From positions 250,001 to 314,000 of the forward strand of contig JBBHKE010003397.1 of NCBI GenBank assembly GCA_037447655.1: DNA of 64,000 bases. Reading direction: 5' to 3'. The DNA comes from Zygnema cylindricum. Lineage: Eukaryota > Streptophyta > Zygnematophyceae > Zygnematales > Zygnemataceae. A program made the translations under genes and the position numbers. This document shows positions 1 to 14,000 of this stretch, piece by piece. Position 1 is the stretch's first letter; every line of letters begins with the position of its first letter. The notes beneath the pieces were generated by a model. The model was not told where the DNA came from and made no database searches. It worked only from the letters and a program-made list of their open reading frames with translations.

Positions 1-111
1 ATGTTTGAAGCTAGACCACCCTAAAAGCCTTTGATTTATTTAATAATTATCCTGTTCAAGAATTGCCTTACTGGTGAGATTTTTTAAGAGGCCTTCTTTT
101 GGATTTTGTAG

Positions 112-1915
112 ATCGTTACTGGAACGTTATTTTATGCTTTTGTCCTCGGGAAAGTGGGAGGACGAATCAGGAGTGACCCTAGGTCACATAGTTCGACAAC
201 TGAGGAAAGTGAGTTAAAATATGCTTTTCTTTCTTACTAATCCAATCGGAGAAACTCCTTGCAACACTTTCTTTCTAGAATTTTTTTCTTTTTACTTCTG
301 GCATCCGTCTTGTCCTTGTTTTTAAGAAGGGAATTTGATTCATCCAGGGTGAATATCAACTTGGAAAAAGAAAAAACAGAAGGGGGGCATTTATAGGACC
401 TTTACATACTCCTAAAACATTTCGCCAATCTGTCAGTTTCAGTTTCCTTTTGAAATGGAGGAAACTCTTCAGTTTGGCAGAAAATGTCGAATCTGCTGGC
501 GTATATTTAGACCCTAGTTTTGTTTAAAACCTTGAAGATCACTCCAGATGTTCTTTGCTTACGTTTCTTTTGTGACAAATAAATTTTCATTCGTAGCGGA
601 GTTTTTCATGTACAAGATTTTTTTCTAGCCTTCTTGTTTAATTATCTTGTTGCTATTATTGTCGGAGTTATTGTTTTGTCTTTGTCCCTTCCTCCTTTCC
701 CTGTTTTTTGTTCTCTGTCTCCACTTCTCCTTTGCTTTCTCCTTCTCCATATCGGCATTGTTGGTTGATATTATTGATATTATTGTTATATTGCGATTGC
801 TGTTTTTACTGTTGTTATGGTTATTGTTGTTGTTATTGTTATTTTCCTCATCGTCGAGAAAATTGTGCACATAGAATGTAAAGTCTTTGCATTTATATAT
901 CACAATGAAGTCACTAGAAGAAAAAATAATGACTGCCCTAAAACGTCATTTATATCAAAAGTAGTGTTTCTGGTTCAGTGTTGCGATCATCCATATCTCA
1001 TGGAAAAACGCGGAGGAAAAAGAAGAGATCCATCTACACACGGAGACAAAGGGGAAAAAAAGGACAATCATTTTATTTTTTCCAGTGGAAAATTGAAGCT
1101 ACTAAACAAAATGTTAACAGATATACCTTCGACTCGCAAACCAGTTGTCATCCTCTCAAGTGTGAGTCCAGTTCCAATTTCCTTTAGAAAAACTTAATCA
1201 TTTTTGGGAAAAGCATCACTTGCTAGAAAATGTTTAATCACTTCTGCAGAAATGAAGTACAAATATGTTCATCTTGAAGAAGTGTACATTGAGAAGATGT
1301 GACTTGCTAAACTGGGCAGCAGAAAATATTTTGCTGTTGAAAAGAAATATTGGCAGTTATTTCAAACATTAGACATTCAAGATTACTATGGATTGCCTGT
1401 ATTGACATTTTATGGTTCGTTAATCCCATAACTTGATTTTCCAAATCACCAAAGGTTATACTCGTTTTATAATGAAAAAAGAAGATAAAAAAAAAATGTT
1501 ATAAGGTAGTCTGGACTCAAAAACAGAACAAATTTTTTGATGCTTTTTTGAGAAATCGCCCTTGAAGAAAAATACTTGGTGAAAGAGATTATGAGAAAGA
1601 GTTAGAACTGCAGAACCTGACAAAGCATGAGTCGACACTTCACAGGTTCCCGCAATGCTTGATTTGTTGGAGAACTATTTCCGGCGAAACAATTCAATAT
1701 TTGGTGGGACTTTGGTAAAGGTAGTAAAAAGCTGTTCAGGTCCATACTGTCAAAACTTTAACGATATGGTCAACAACAACATAAACGAAGGAAGGAAAGA
1801 AAAATTTTCGGCTCTTTTCTTACCGACAAAAGCATGCAGTTTGGGATTAGATCTTACTTCCTTCCAAACAGCGATTTTTATTGACAGTTCATGGAATCCC
1901 CAAAGAGATATCGAG
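112..1915 (+). CDS. MOM1-like exons 1-3: SNF2 helicase C-terminal half
   Basis: Three exons: 112-208 (enters with the last base of a codon, ends phase 0 before GTGAGT), 979-1161 (after a TTCAG acceptor) and 1646-1915 (ends before GTGAGG). Read together they give a segment of SNF2 lobe 2: an LLERY..LLSSGKWED lead-in, RQLRK/CCDHPYL, SGKLKLLNKML, PVVILSS, MLDLLENYF, FN, TKACSLGLDL, FIDSSWNPQRDIE. Order and spacing are those of Snf2 motifs IV and V. The DGST/R stretch between YF and FN is poorly conserved. No exon was confidently recognised in 1-111. Confidence 0.8.
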
Positions 1916-4900
1916 GTGAGGAATCTTTGCCCTCGTCTTTTTTTTTAATGTTTTTGGGAATAGTTGACAACGAGCCAATCGCTACACTAACTCTACAGAT
2001 GTTTGATTGTCGTAAAGATTTAGTCCTCTACTTATACCAGAAAAAATGATATTTTTTCAGCAGTTATGGAAAGTTTGTAAAAAGTTTAATGGTTTAAATA
2101 TTTGAAGCCAGTTTAGAGCCATCCTAAAAAAATCATTTGTCTCAGTTTAACTTCATTTGTGCATAAACGAAAAATCTTCAGATGATATTACCAATATATG
2201 GTTTTAAGTTGAAGTACTTTGTCAGCACCAATTTTCAGCTAAAATGTTTAAACATTGGGTTTAGATGTCAAAACAATATTTTGAATTATAGGTTCGTTCT
2301 AGCCCAAGTGTGTGAAGATCCCCATGCCTTCTCCTGTAAAGCCCTTTATGTTGTTTTTGTTAGAGAATGTACATCATTTTGTTCTTAGATAGATATTCTG
2401 GTGACTGATTGTTGTTCAAAATTGGACTGTTTGGTAACATGTTGGACAGGAATGTTAGTGGTTGTTGATTTTTAGGTTTCTTTAGTAAGCTTTGCAGTTT
2501 ATCCAACTTGAGGTCAGGATAAAGTGTGTTAATTGATCGATTGAGTATTTTTGTTTTAACCATCGTTAATTAAATCTCTTTTACATTGTTGCAATGTACG
2601 TTGTATCGATATCTTATGATGGCTTTATGTGTGGTGCAACAACCTGTTTGTTGGAATCCACTGCAACCAGTATAGTTCATTAGTGTGGAAAGTTTTGGCC
2701 ATATAATACGTTTTTTAATTTAAGTTTTCTTCCCATTTAACTTTACTGTTTACATTTTACTTGATAAAATTTAAAGTCAAAAATGACAGCTATACGAAGG
2801 CATTATTTTCCACACATTATATCTAAGGTAATTATTGTGGATAGATCAATACAAAAAATGCTAAAATAGTATGGTCCATGCCAATTGATTGATACGCAAA
2901 AAAGAAGTCTTGATGGACTTTTGTTTTCCATTAATGTAAGGTTCTTAGTTATGGTGGTCCAAATCATTTGTCGATCATAAAATTCCAGTACCTAAGTTGT
3001 TTCAGTTTAATGACCGGGCAGTATAGTGTAATTGCATCGACTCTCATTTTTTATCCCTAAAATTGTTCTTAATCCTCAGGTTTGAACGGTTATTACTCAT
3101 TCTTTTTATTATTTGTTTTTCCAGGCACTGGCTCGGGCATTTCCCAATCCGAAGGAAAAAGAATTGATGGTTTATCGTCTTTTTACAAGTTTGTCCTTAG
3201 AGGAGAGAGTTTTGGGTCTTGCAAGTTCCTTGGAGGAGCCCAATTCTGTGGAGAACGCTCTTCGTTTTTATGGAAAACAGACTGAAGAGAGTGTGGCTAT
3301 TTGTCAGGACCTATTGCAATGGGGTTTGCCTTCGTATATAAGGACAAAACTTCATGAAGGTACTAGGGTTTCACCTCCTAGTACAGGGTATAAGTTACAG
3401 GAGGACAGGAGGGATTCGACAGATGAAAGGGATGCTGGGAAACAAATCAAGGGCGGCTCTTCTGTGAAGAAAGACGGGGAGAAGAAAAATAAATTTGCTC
3501 CGAGGAAGTATCGGTATCTTCCGGAACAGGTAAAGGAATTGTGGGCCCCAGAAGGACGAGAAGGGAAAGAACAAGTTGTGTTTGAAGACTTACAACCATT
3601 TCGGCGTTTATTTCCTGATGAGAAATTTTCGCGAGAGGAACCTCGTGAATTTTGGCAGTGGCTAGCAGAAGAAAAGGAGAGAGAGGAACAAGAAAAGGTA
3701 AGAAATATCAAAGATGGTAGTGATGGTGGTTTGGAAAAGGACAGGGAGCCAAGAGTTATGGACGAAGAAAATGTGGAAAGGCTGAAATTTTTGCCTTTGG
3801 CTGCGATTACTTCCAGAGATAAAAAAATTGAGAATGAAAATGATGGAAAAATTTTAGAAGAGGGAAAAATGGCATCGCTGGACAGGTTAGCAAATGTTGC
3901 CACAATGGCGAAGGAGAGCGATTTCAATAAAGTTGAGATAGAGGGAAAGTCAAACAAATTCGAAGGAAGAATGCCTGGAATAGAGCTGGAGGAGGGAGGG
4001 GAAATTGGAAAAGATGGCGCAGAAGGGAAGGTTAGGGCAGAAGAAAGAGAAACTGAGGAAGGAACAAGAAGCATGTCCCTACAAATGAAACGAAAAAGAT
4101 CGATTAAAGATGTGAATACTGTGAGAATTACAGATATGTTTAACGAGGGGGGAAAAAGGCTACATAGGGAGATGTCAGATATATTGGGACAAGAAAGAGT
4201 GTTTAGACATTCTTCGGTGGAACGGATTTATGTGGATCAAAATGATTTAGTCAAAGTGGGGACACCTTTAGAGGATACAAAAATAGGAACAGAAGATAAG
4301 TCTGGCTTGTCAATATCGATAGTGGAGCGCCGCCTTTCTCCTTTCAAGTCCAAATCCAATTCCTTCAACAGGGGAGAAGGACAAGAGCGATCGCCTCAAG
4401 AAAAAAATTCTCCCATTTCAGACACAAACAAGAAGAAATGGATGGAGAAAATGCCTAAATTGCATGCCAAATCAGGGCGCCTGGTGAAGAAGATATGTCA
4501 GATATTGAATTTGCCGGTAAGAGACTCTCAAGCCATGAAATGTGATCTTCAGTTTATTAATGTGACTAAATTCGTCAACTAATTTACGAATACGAATTGT
4601 ATATTATTCTGAATTACGATAACTTGAATTTATCTATTATGGATTCAAATGGTCATCATTTGTAATTCAGAATGCATCAACTTTTTGTTTTGCTATTATA
4701 AGACAATAATGTTTGTTTCCTTATCCTGTTCTTCTCATGGCTTCACTATGTTTTCCCTTCATTGATATTGCTCCTAAGGGCCTTGAAAGATCATGTACGA
4801 ATACTTTTATTAGACAGCCATGTGCATCTTAATTGAATGTAATATATCAAGCCTAGTAGGGTTTTCAATGGAAACACTCTTGCATTTGCAGTCGATGAAA

Positions 4901-7900
4901 TACGGAACTCCTTATTTGTTGAAGAAATTCATAGTTTATATCTATATTTTTTCCACTTAAGCTTTTTGTTTTCTGCTTTTTTTCCTTCACGTTTGACAGG
5001 AGAATGTAGAGGAACTTGGAAACAAACTTGTCATGGGAGTATTGAATTGGAGCAAGGGTTCTGCGCAAGGTTTACCTGCTATTGCTCTTGCCATGGTTAG
5101 TATTTTCTAGTTCTTTCTATAGTTATGGAGGTATTACTTGCAGATTTATTCTCTTTTTTTTTCTAGGAAAATATTCATCATTTTCTTCAGAAAATATATA
5201 ACAGCTTTTGCTTACTTAGAAATAAGGAATGGGCTGCTAGTTGATGTATACACCTTTGAACTAGAAGGGACGGGCTAATAGTAGGTTCCATGGAGAAAGA
5301 AAGGCCTAGGGGAATACTGGTCCGCAACTTTAAGGTTCTACTTACGTTGATTTACATTCATTTGTTTATGGGTTTCAAAAAAATAGGCATCGAAAAATAA
5401 TAGTCCGTAATTTCGATCGACAATGTTTCATTCAATAGGTCGATCTTGTGTTGTCTCAAAAAACTGGTCGCTGTAGAAGATCGTTGTCCACTTACCCTTT
5501 TAAGCTTGTTATTAGTATGGTCCATGTTATTGTAATACCACAAATATTAAACTTTTAATTGTTTCTCTGTTAGGTTGTTTAAATAATACTTCAACCTAAA
5601 TGTCAATATGGAAAATAATTATGGTAAAGTCTACTAATGAATATAGTATACTATACTATGCTATACTACCCTACAATACACTACACTGCACTGCACTGCA
5701 CTGCACTGCACTGCACATCACTGCACTGCACTGCACTGCACTGCACTGCACTTCACTGCACTGCACTGCACTGCACTGCACTGCACTGCACTGCACTGCA
5801 CTGCACTGCACTGCACTGCACTGCACTGCACTGCACTGCACTGCACTGCACTGCACTGCACTGCACTGCACTGCACTGCACTGCACTGCACTGCACTGCA
5901 CTGCACTGCACTGCACTGCACTGCACTGCACTGCACTGCACTGCACTGCACTGCACTGCACTGCACTGCACTGCACTGCACTGCACTGCACTGCACTGCA
6001 CTGCACTGCACTGCACTGCACTGCACTGCACTGCACTGCACTGCACTGCACTGCACTGCACTGCACTGCACTGCACTGCACTGCACTGCACTGCACTGCA
6101 CTGCACTGCACTGCACTGCACTGCACTGCACTGCACTGCACTGCACTGCACTGCACTGCACTGCACTGCACTGCACTGCACTGCACTGCACTGCACTGCA
6201 CTGCACTGCACTGCACTGCACTGCACTGCACTGCACTCCACTGCACTCCACTGCACTCCACTGCACTCCACTGCACTCCACTGCACTCCACTGCACTGCA
6301 CTGCACTGCACTGCACTCCACTGCACTGCACTGCACTCCACTGCACTCCACTGCACTCCACTGCACTCCACTGCACTCCACTGCACTCCACTGCACTCCA
6401 CTGCACTCCACTGCACTCGCACTCCACTCCACTCCACTCCACTCCACTCCACTCCACTCCACTCCACTCCACTACACTGCACTACACTACACTACACTAC
6501 ACTACATATTATATGCTATATGCTACTATGGTGTCCCACATACATTTCAGGCCACAGCGTGGAGATTTAAACATAGCTTTAGGGCAAAATGTAATAATCC
6601 AGTAAGATGGGTCATCTGTGACTTATGGATTGCAATAATAGTACCCCATGCCCGTTCTAGATTCATGTCAAAGGGGTTTGTTTGCAAGTTTTATATACCA
6701 ACTCTCCTTAAATGAATGTCAACACCACATTAAAAGAACTAAATTTAATAATGTATATGTTGCCTAAACTTGATTGCGTAACACATTTACTTAAATAAAC
6801 CAGATAAACACTGGTTTTAAGTCTTTTTTCCCTTTTTTTGTTTTACTCATCCACTATTTTTTTTTTGTTTCCTTCTTGTTCTTGCTGTGCAGTGTTGGCA
6901 AGCTGCTGCTGATTTGCATTATAATTTGGATCACCAATCTTCCCACGAATTAGTAAAAGATGTGTTGCAACTCAAATTAGCTTCAGGAACAATTGAGACC
7001 ACTCAAGCAACTTTAATGAAGAGATGTTTCAGCAGAAGAATTGTTTCACCGGTTCAAGCAAATCAAACTGTGTTAACGTCTAATTTGAGGATACAAAGTA
7101 GTAGTGAAGAAAAGTTGTCAGAGAACTCAATTGAGAAGGATAAGGTTCCTGTCGCTGTTACAATGGAGGGAGAAGACAAAAAATGTGCGGAGACAAGTCC
7201 TAAAAAGCTGCTGGAAGGGAAGATGAATTTTGAGAGTTCTATTATTCCTGGGAATAAGAACAGTATAGATCAAAATTCTCAGGCTCCCTCAACGACAGAG
7301 ATAATTCTTTTGAAAGTGCCAGAAAATCTGGTAGTCGAGAAAGCTGATGCATTGAAGTGTTCTTCCCCCTCTTCCTCTCCCTCTCTCTCTTTGAAAGATG
7401 GAAAGCAAGGAGTTGAAATGGTGTTCTTGAAGGAGTTGTCAGGTGTGGAAATTGGACAGTTACGCAGTATTCCTGATTCTAACGCATTGCAAGAAGAACT
7501 AGTTAAGTGTACAAAAGAGAAGAGTTCAATTAAGGGGACAGAAGAGATTCTAATCAAAGAGTCCGAAAGGAAGGGATTAATAGAGGAGACAGAAGAAGAA
7601 AATCCAATTAAGAGAACAGAAGGGAAGAGTTTAGTGAAGGGGACAATGGAGGAGAGTTTTATTGAGGGGACAGAAGATAAAGTGGAACAAAATCAAAATA
7701 CGGCCGTTGCAGAGGAAGTAGTGGTAGATGTGCAAAAACAAGGTAATGTTTTGACAAAACAGGACGGAAATGAGAGTAAAAAAGGTTTTCTCAGGGGTGT
7801 ATGTCAGTTTGACAATACTGGACAGGCACAAAATGGGAGCGAATTTGGTAAAACCGGGGACTTGAAAGATGTGGAAACTGAAAATGAAGCAGTGGAGAAA

Positions 7901-10900
7901 AAGATGTCAGTGGACAATCAAAATTTAGTGGAGAATCAGAAATCGGAGGACAGAAATGAGAGTAAAAAAGGTTTGCTCAGGGGTGTATGTCAGTTTGACA
8001 ATACTGGACAGGCACAAAATGGGAGCGAATTTGGTAAAACCGGGGACTTGAAAGATGTGGAAACTGAAAATGAAGAAGCAGTGGAGAAAAAGATGTCAGT
8101 GGACAATCAAAATTTAGTGGAGAATCAGAAATCGGAGGTAAACCAGAAATCAGTGGGAAGCCAGATTCTAGTCAAGTATCAGAAAACAGTGGAAGTCCAG
8201 AAAGCAGTAGACTATCAGAAATCAGAGGAGAACCATAAATTGGTGGTAAGCCAGATTCCAGTGGAAAATAAAAAAGCAGAGTGTGAGAAATCAAAGAAGA
8301 ATCAGAAGGGAGAGGAGTATCAGAACTTAAAGGAGGACCAGAAAACAATCGAGGATCAGAAAACAGTGGAAAGTCAGACAAAAGAGGAAAATCAGAAAGC
8401 AGGCGAGTATCGGAGATTAGAAGAGAAACAGAAAACAGTGGAAAATCAGAAACCAGTGGAAATCCAGGACCCAGTGGGATGTCAGAAATCAAAGGAGGAC
8501 CAGAAAACAGTGGAAGGCCAGATTTTAGTGGAGAATCAGAAATCGGTGGAGAATCAGAAATCGGTAGAGAATCAGAAATCGGTGGAGAATCAGAAATCGG
8601 TGGAGATTCAGAAAGCGGTGAATGGACAAGTAGAGTCAGCTGCAGTAGAGGCAGAAAAAACTGTTCGTCTGAAAGAATTAGATTCAGTTGACTTTAAGCT
8701 GCAGCCTGATTCCAAGGGGCTTAATATTGTTGTTGTAGTAGAAAAGGAGTCGAGTGAAACAAGGGACAATCTGACAGGCGGTTCAAATTTGATATCGGTA
8801 GAAACAGATAGAATTGTACAAATAGAGAAGGATTATGAGCTAGAAACTAGAAAACTTGAGGAAAATGTGGAATCAGTGGCAAGTGTAAGTTTACTGCAGC
8901 CTATAGTTGAAGGCGTGCAAGAATGCGAGAGCCTGAGTGGAATAAAGGTACTGGAAGAATCAACTGAAAAGGAAACAGATAAAGGAGAGGGTGGAAATAC
9001 TCGTGAAGGAGAAAAAAATAGGGTTGCCGTGATGAATGTTGTTGAATACCCACATGGAGAATCCGAAACTGGAAAAGTTGCGAATACAGAGGTACAAAAT
9101 GGGGCTCTTAAAAATAATCCTGTTGAGGAAAAAACTGTCGAGGCTGTGTGCAGCCAAGAACACAATGGAATGATCCTTCAGGAGTTAATAAAAGCTGTTA
9201 CGACTTGCCAAGAACCAGAGGGGAAAGTACATGAAGCGGCTAGAGTACGAAAAGTACAGGAGGTAGAAAAGGAGCTTGGACTACAGGCGCCAGTGAGGAT
9301 ACAGGAGGAAAGGAGACAGGAGGGGGAAACCCTGCAGGAAGATAAAACAAGAATGCAGGAGGAGGAAACAAATCAGGAGGTGAGAATACAGGAGGAAAGA
9401 ATACAGGAGGAAAGAATAGAGCAAGAGGGAAGAATACAGGAGGAGTTGAATGGATGTAAAAATAGGCAGCAGCAAGAAGTAATACTGTTGATGACTTATT
9501 GTAAAGCATCAATGAATCGGCATTGTTCACTTTCTCATAGAACACGTGAAGGGAAAGACGAAATAGAGAAGTATGAAGGAAGCAGAGCGAAACTAGTGGC
9601 TGAACAGGAATTGTTGAGGGCTCAAATGAGGGAAGCACACAAAGTACAACAGGAGCAGGTTAGGGTTCTAGGCTCATGTAACATAAAAAAATCAGTTAGA
9701 GTAATTGAAACGGCAAAAAAAATGCTCGTCGATGTGACTAAATGGGTAATGGGTGCAGAAGAATGTCTGGGTGCCTGTCAGAAAAAAGATCAGGAAAATT
9801 CTCGTTCACGTGAGTTTCATAAGAAGGTAAAGAGAGCAGTACAAGAAAGCGTCGGCAGACCTTTAATTCGAAGGGAAAAGACCTCCATTCATCCAACCGG
9901 TGTTCTGCTCCAAAGAACTACCGAAACAGAATCGAGGATCAATACAAATGTAAATGAAGTTCAAATGCCTCAAGTTACTCTTGTACATGAAATTTTGCCA
10001 GCGATGAGGGCTATTTTGGAGGTACAATCACCTGTACAAAGTCCACCTTCTGAGGTAGCAACTTTGGGAAGTAGGGAAGAAGAAAATGGGGCCACATCTT
10101 TATTGCCCGGAATAGCAGAGGAACCTGGAACTGAAAATAATGATGTTTTGAGTGTTGGAGGATGTCAGCCAGGTCAAGAGAGAGGAGAGAGAGGAGAGAT
10201 GAATGAGGGTTTAACAGTCCCTTCAATCAACTCTTTGTCAGGAGGACAGCCTTCCTTATTAGTTCACAATACCGCTGTGACAACTGTCACGCCGCAAATT
10301 TCAGGAGCTGATACTTCTCTGTTGCCTAGAAATGTTCAAATTGAAACGCCCGAAGTGAATTTGATTCCTGCAACATGTCCTCCTCCCTCTCTCACTCCCT
10401 CTCCTCCTCTCTCCCTCTCTCCTCTGTTGGGGGGTCAGAATGAGGGTTTCGTACCTGACGTGGGAGGGTCAACTGAAAACAGAGTCCAGATTATTAGTCA
10501 AAATGGAGGCACGGGAGGAGGAGGTCAGGAGAGAGAGAGAGGTCCGGGTAGAGAGAGTGGCCAGGAGCGAGAGAGAGATCAAGAGAGGGAGAGGTCTGAA
10601 GAAAGAGAGAGAGGGAGTAGAGCATCTGGGGGAAGGAGTTGGAGAGTTCCTCCACCAAGACAAGCGATCATGCCTCAGTTTCTGCAACATGTCCACCAAG
10701 TTTTAAAAGTTCAAAATCTTGATCCTCTTGTAGTTGAGGAAATGCTTGTTAAGGAGCAACAACGTATCGCAGAAAGAGCTCTCAAGCAGGAGGTTAGTAA
10801 ATGCACAGTTTCATATTTTTCCATTCAAATATAAGTTTTTATTTTGTACTTTTCTCCATGTTGAGGACTCCTGAGGGTGAGTGATTGTAAAGGAGAGTCA

Positions 10901-11000
10901 CGCATGCAAGCAGACTCAGAGGATTTCTCAACCTCTCTCTTACAGCCTCCCTCTCTGTTTCCCTTTCCCTCTCCCTCTCCCCCTTTCTTCCCCTCTCTCC

Positions 11001-11092
<92 letters not shown>

Positions 11093-14000
11093 TGCTCTCT
11101 CCCTCTCGAGCAGGAGGCTGGTATTCCATTAACAAGTATCAATGTAGATTTTCCGAGTAAGTTTATTGAATTAACTGCTATTTTCACTAGTTCAATACCA
11201 CTCTTCTTAAGTAGATGCACTTCACACTGCCAGAACCAGAACCAGAGATTAGAGCCAAAATTGCCAGAGGAATTTGGTTTTAAAATGCAGATCAACAGAC
11301 ATAGTTCGTAAACGATGAGGACCAATATTAATGGTCAGTGTTGTTCTGGAAAACATTGAAAGGTCAAGACCCTGTTTAAACACTGTCCCTAAGTTTAAGT
11401 TAAAGCTGTTTGAGCTTGGAGTTTCGTTTTTCCGTACATTTATTCTTATAAAGATGTAGATCTTTGCCTACATCTTACACATACATCTATATTAAAAGAA
11501 AATGGAAAACTTGCACATTCAAAGTTTGCTGAAAGACTGAAACACTGACTTCACTTGTTACAAAAGTTTATATTCACTCTAAATGATATTATTTTTACAA
11601 TCTAAATTGAGGTTTTATTTTTATCTCTCATTGATCACATGCAAGGCTGAATCTTGTTGAGACAAATCTATTCAAGAAGAGTCTTGTCTGATTAGAGACG
11701 AGGAAAGCAAAAAAAAAAAAGAAGCTTAAATAGATAGAAGCGTCAAAACAGTGGTGCAAGCGTTAGAACGTGGTTTCCTTGTTTATTTTTTGCCTGTTTC
11801 GCGCTAAATTTAAACACTGAAATGGTGGACTATGTCGATTCACATTTATCCATTGTGTTTTTCTAGTTTCACCTTTTTTACTAAGTTTCACCCTTTTTTT
11901 CTAGTTTCACCTTTCAAGTTCTTAAACTCTTTCATGTGGGGAGTATTAACGAGAGTCATGTATGCGCGCTGTTTTAACGGAACTCGCAAAATATTCTGAA
12001 GAAACAGAACGTACGCACATTTGTACACAAAAGCATTGCATGCTTGGCATCGGCAAAAGGATTTGCACCGACAAATTTTTCTTAAGTCTGTTTTTCATTA
12101 ATGCCAAAAATGGAACAAATATCTTCCTCCTTTGCCATAATCATGAACTTCTTTGTGTTAAAACGTCTCACCAGAAACTTGCACGGTTTGTTTTTTTTTC
12201 AGTTGCTGTTATTAGTGTTGGGTATCGGGTAGTTTCATATCGCGATAATTTCGATATTCAATATATCGAATATCGATCGAGCAGACTCCTCGATATATCG
12301 TACCGGGACCAACATAAATTATCGCGATATATATCGCAAAAATTGCGTGTCCGTACAGCCAGAGTACGGATAACTGTACGAAAAATCGTACGGAAAATCG
12401 TACGGATATTTACCCCCCCCCCCCCCCCACTGAGCGGGGGGGGGGAAATATCTGTTTTTAATAAAAAATTTTAAAATTTTTATTTTCGATATATCGTCGA
12501 TACGATATATCGGCGATATATCGGAAAAATATCGCGATATTTCGATAATCGATATATCGAAGCGATATATCGATTATCGGGTACCTAAAATTCGGTACAT
12601 ATCGAATATCGGCAAGTGGTCCTCGATACCCAACACTAGCTGTTATCAATATGTATTGCTAAAATGTCCGTTGACAATATATCGGGATGATAAATGGTTT
12701 GTCTTCAGTCCCAACCACAAAAGCTACTACTCCTACCTGAAATGGTTGTTGATATACAACTCTGAAATAGTATTAACCATCTTACAAACCGATTCCAAGG
12801 AGTGCTATTGTAATTCCTATATTCTTGTATGTGCATGCTATACAATGCATACTCTACTTTGCTCTCAATTTTGTGAAATCTTGCCCCTTCTAACCTTTAC
12901 ACCGATTGTGGGAAGAAAAGTAAAAGATCTAGTTAGCTTTCAAAGTTGGTGTTCACAATTTGTGCTTTGATGGCCGGTTTTGCAGATTGAAAGGGAAAGG
13001 GTTCAGAGGTTTACAGAGAAGGATCAGACAATACGCTCGGCTCGGTCAGAAATAACGGAGTTGGATAAACAAATTTTGGAACTGCAAAGGCAAAAGGAAG
13101 AAAGAGAGCAGAGAATTATAAGTGCCGAGCAAAAGTTCACGCAGTGGCAGAAAGGTAGTGAGGAGGATATTTTGTCTCTTAAGAGAGAGTATGATGAATT
13201 GATTCAAGGTCTAGGTCAACAACGAGCTCTCGCGGAACTTGTCCGTACAAAGTATCCAGTTGGGAGAACTCGACCAACAGGAAATAATGTACGTCCTCCT
13301 TCTGAAATTGGAGGAGGAAGAGGAGCAGCTGCTCAGCAAAGACCAACTCAATTGAGACCTTTCCCAACGGAACCATCTGGATCTATGTCTTTGGGAGACT
13401 CACGGACACAAATCAATCCACTTCCTTCTCAAATGCATCCGCAGCAAAATGGGTCGCATCAAAACCAAATTCAAATGCAAAATCAAATACATTCCGGAAT
13501 GCCCTCTCCCACAACTCAACAACGTCCTCCCTCTCAACTCCAACAAGCTTCCAGACTTTCCCAACCTGTCCACATGTCGTTTAATGTGGAAGAGCAAACC
13601 CAACAGTCCCAACCATGGGCCAATCGGAGTCCTCTTCCTCCCAACCCGAGTAACCCTAATTCCAACTCTAATTCTAACCCTAGTTCTAGATCTCACTCTC
13701 CTAGCCCCCTTTCTGGTCCGTCAAATCTAGCTCTCTATCCACCTCCTAGCCTGGGATCTCTTTTAACAAATTCCTGGAGAGGAGGGAGATCTTTCCCTCA
13801 CCCTCTCCCTCAAATGTCAAATTTGAGTTCGGGACTCGCTGGAGGTTATCCAAATATGAGTTTACAGCAAGGGCACAGAATTTTGGGACCAACTAATTCA
13901 AATTTTGTTTCTGGACAAGGATCCCCCCCAGTTATCCTTCCGCGAAATCGTGGATCGACAAATAGTCCTTTGATGATTAATTCAATAAATAATCCGAGTC

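Noticed and set aside
61-75. Possible tiny MOM1-like exon before 112
   Set aside because: An AG and a GTGAGA flank about 12 bases, but the phase and sequence cannot be verified.
5689-6505. CRISPR-like array
   Set aside because: Contiguous 5-bp units without spacers in a eukaryotic intron; a microsatellite.
5600-6715. Long open frames across the CTGCA array on both strands
   Set aside because: They arise from a 5-bp repeat lacking stops; products are periodic LHCTA/CSAVQ peptides inside an intron.
10877-11325. Leu/Ser- and Arg/Glu-repeat frames around 11 kb
   Set aside because: Products of a (TC)n microsatellite in an intron.
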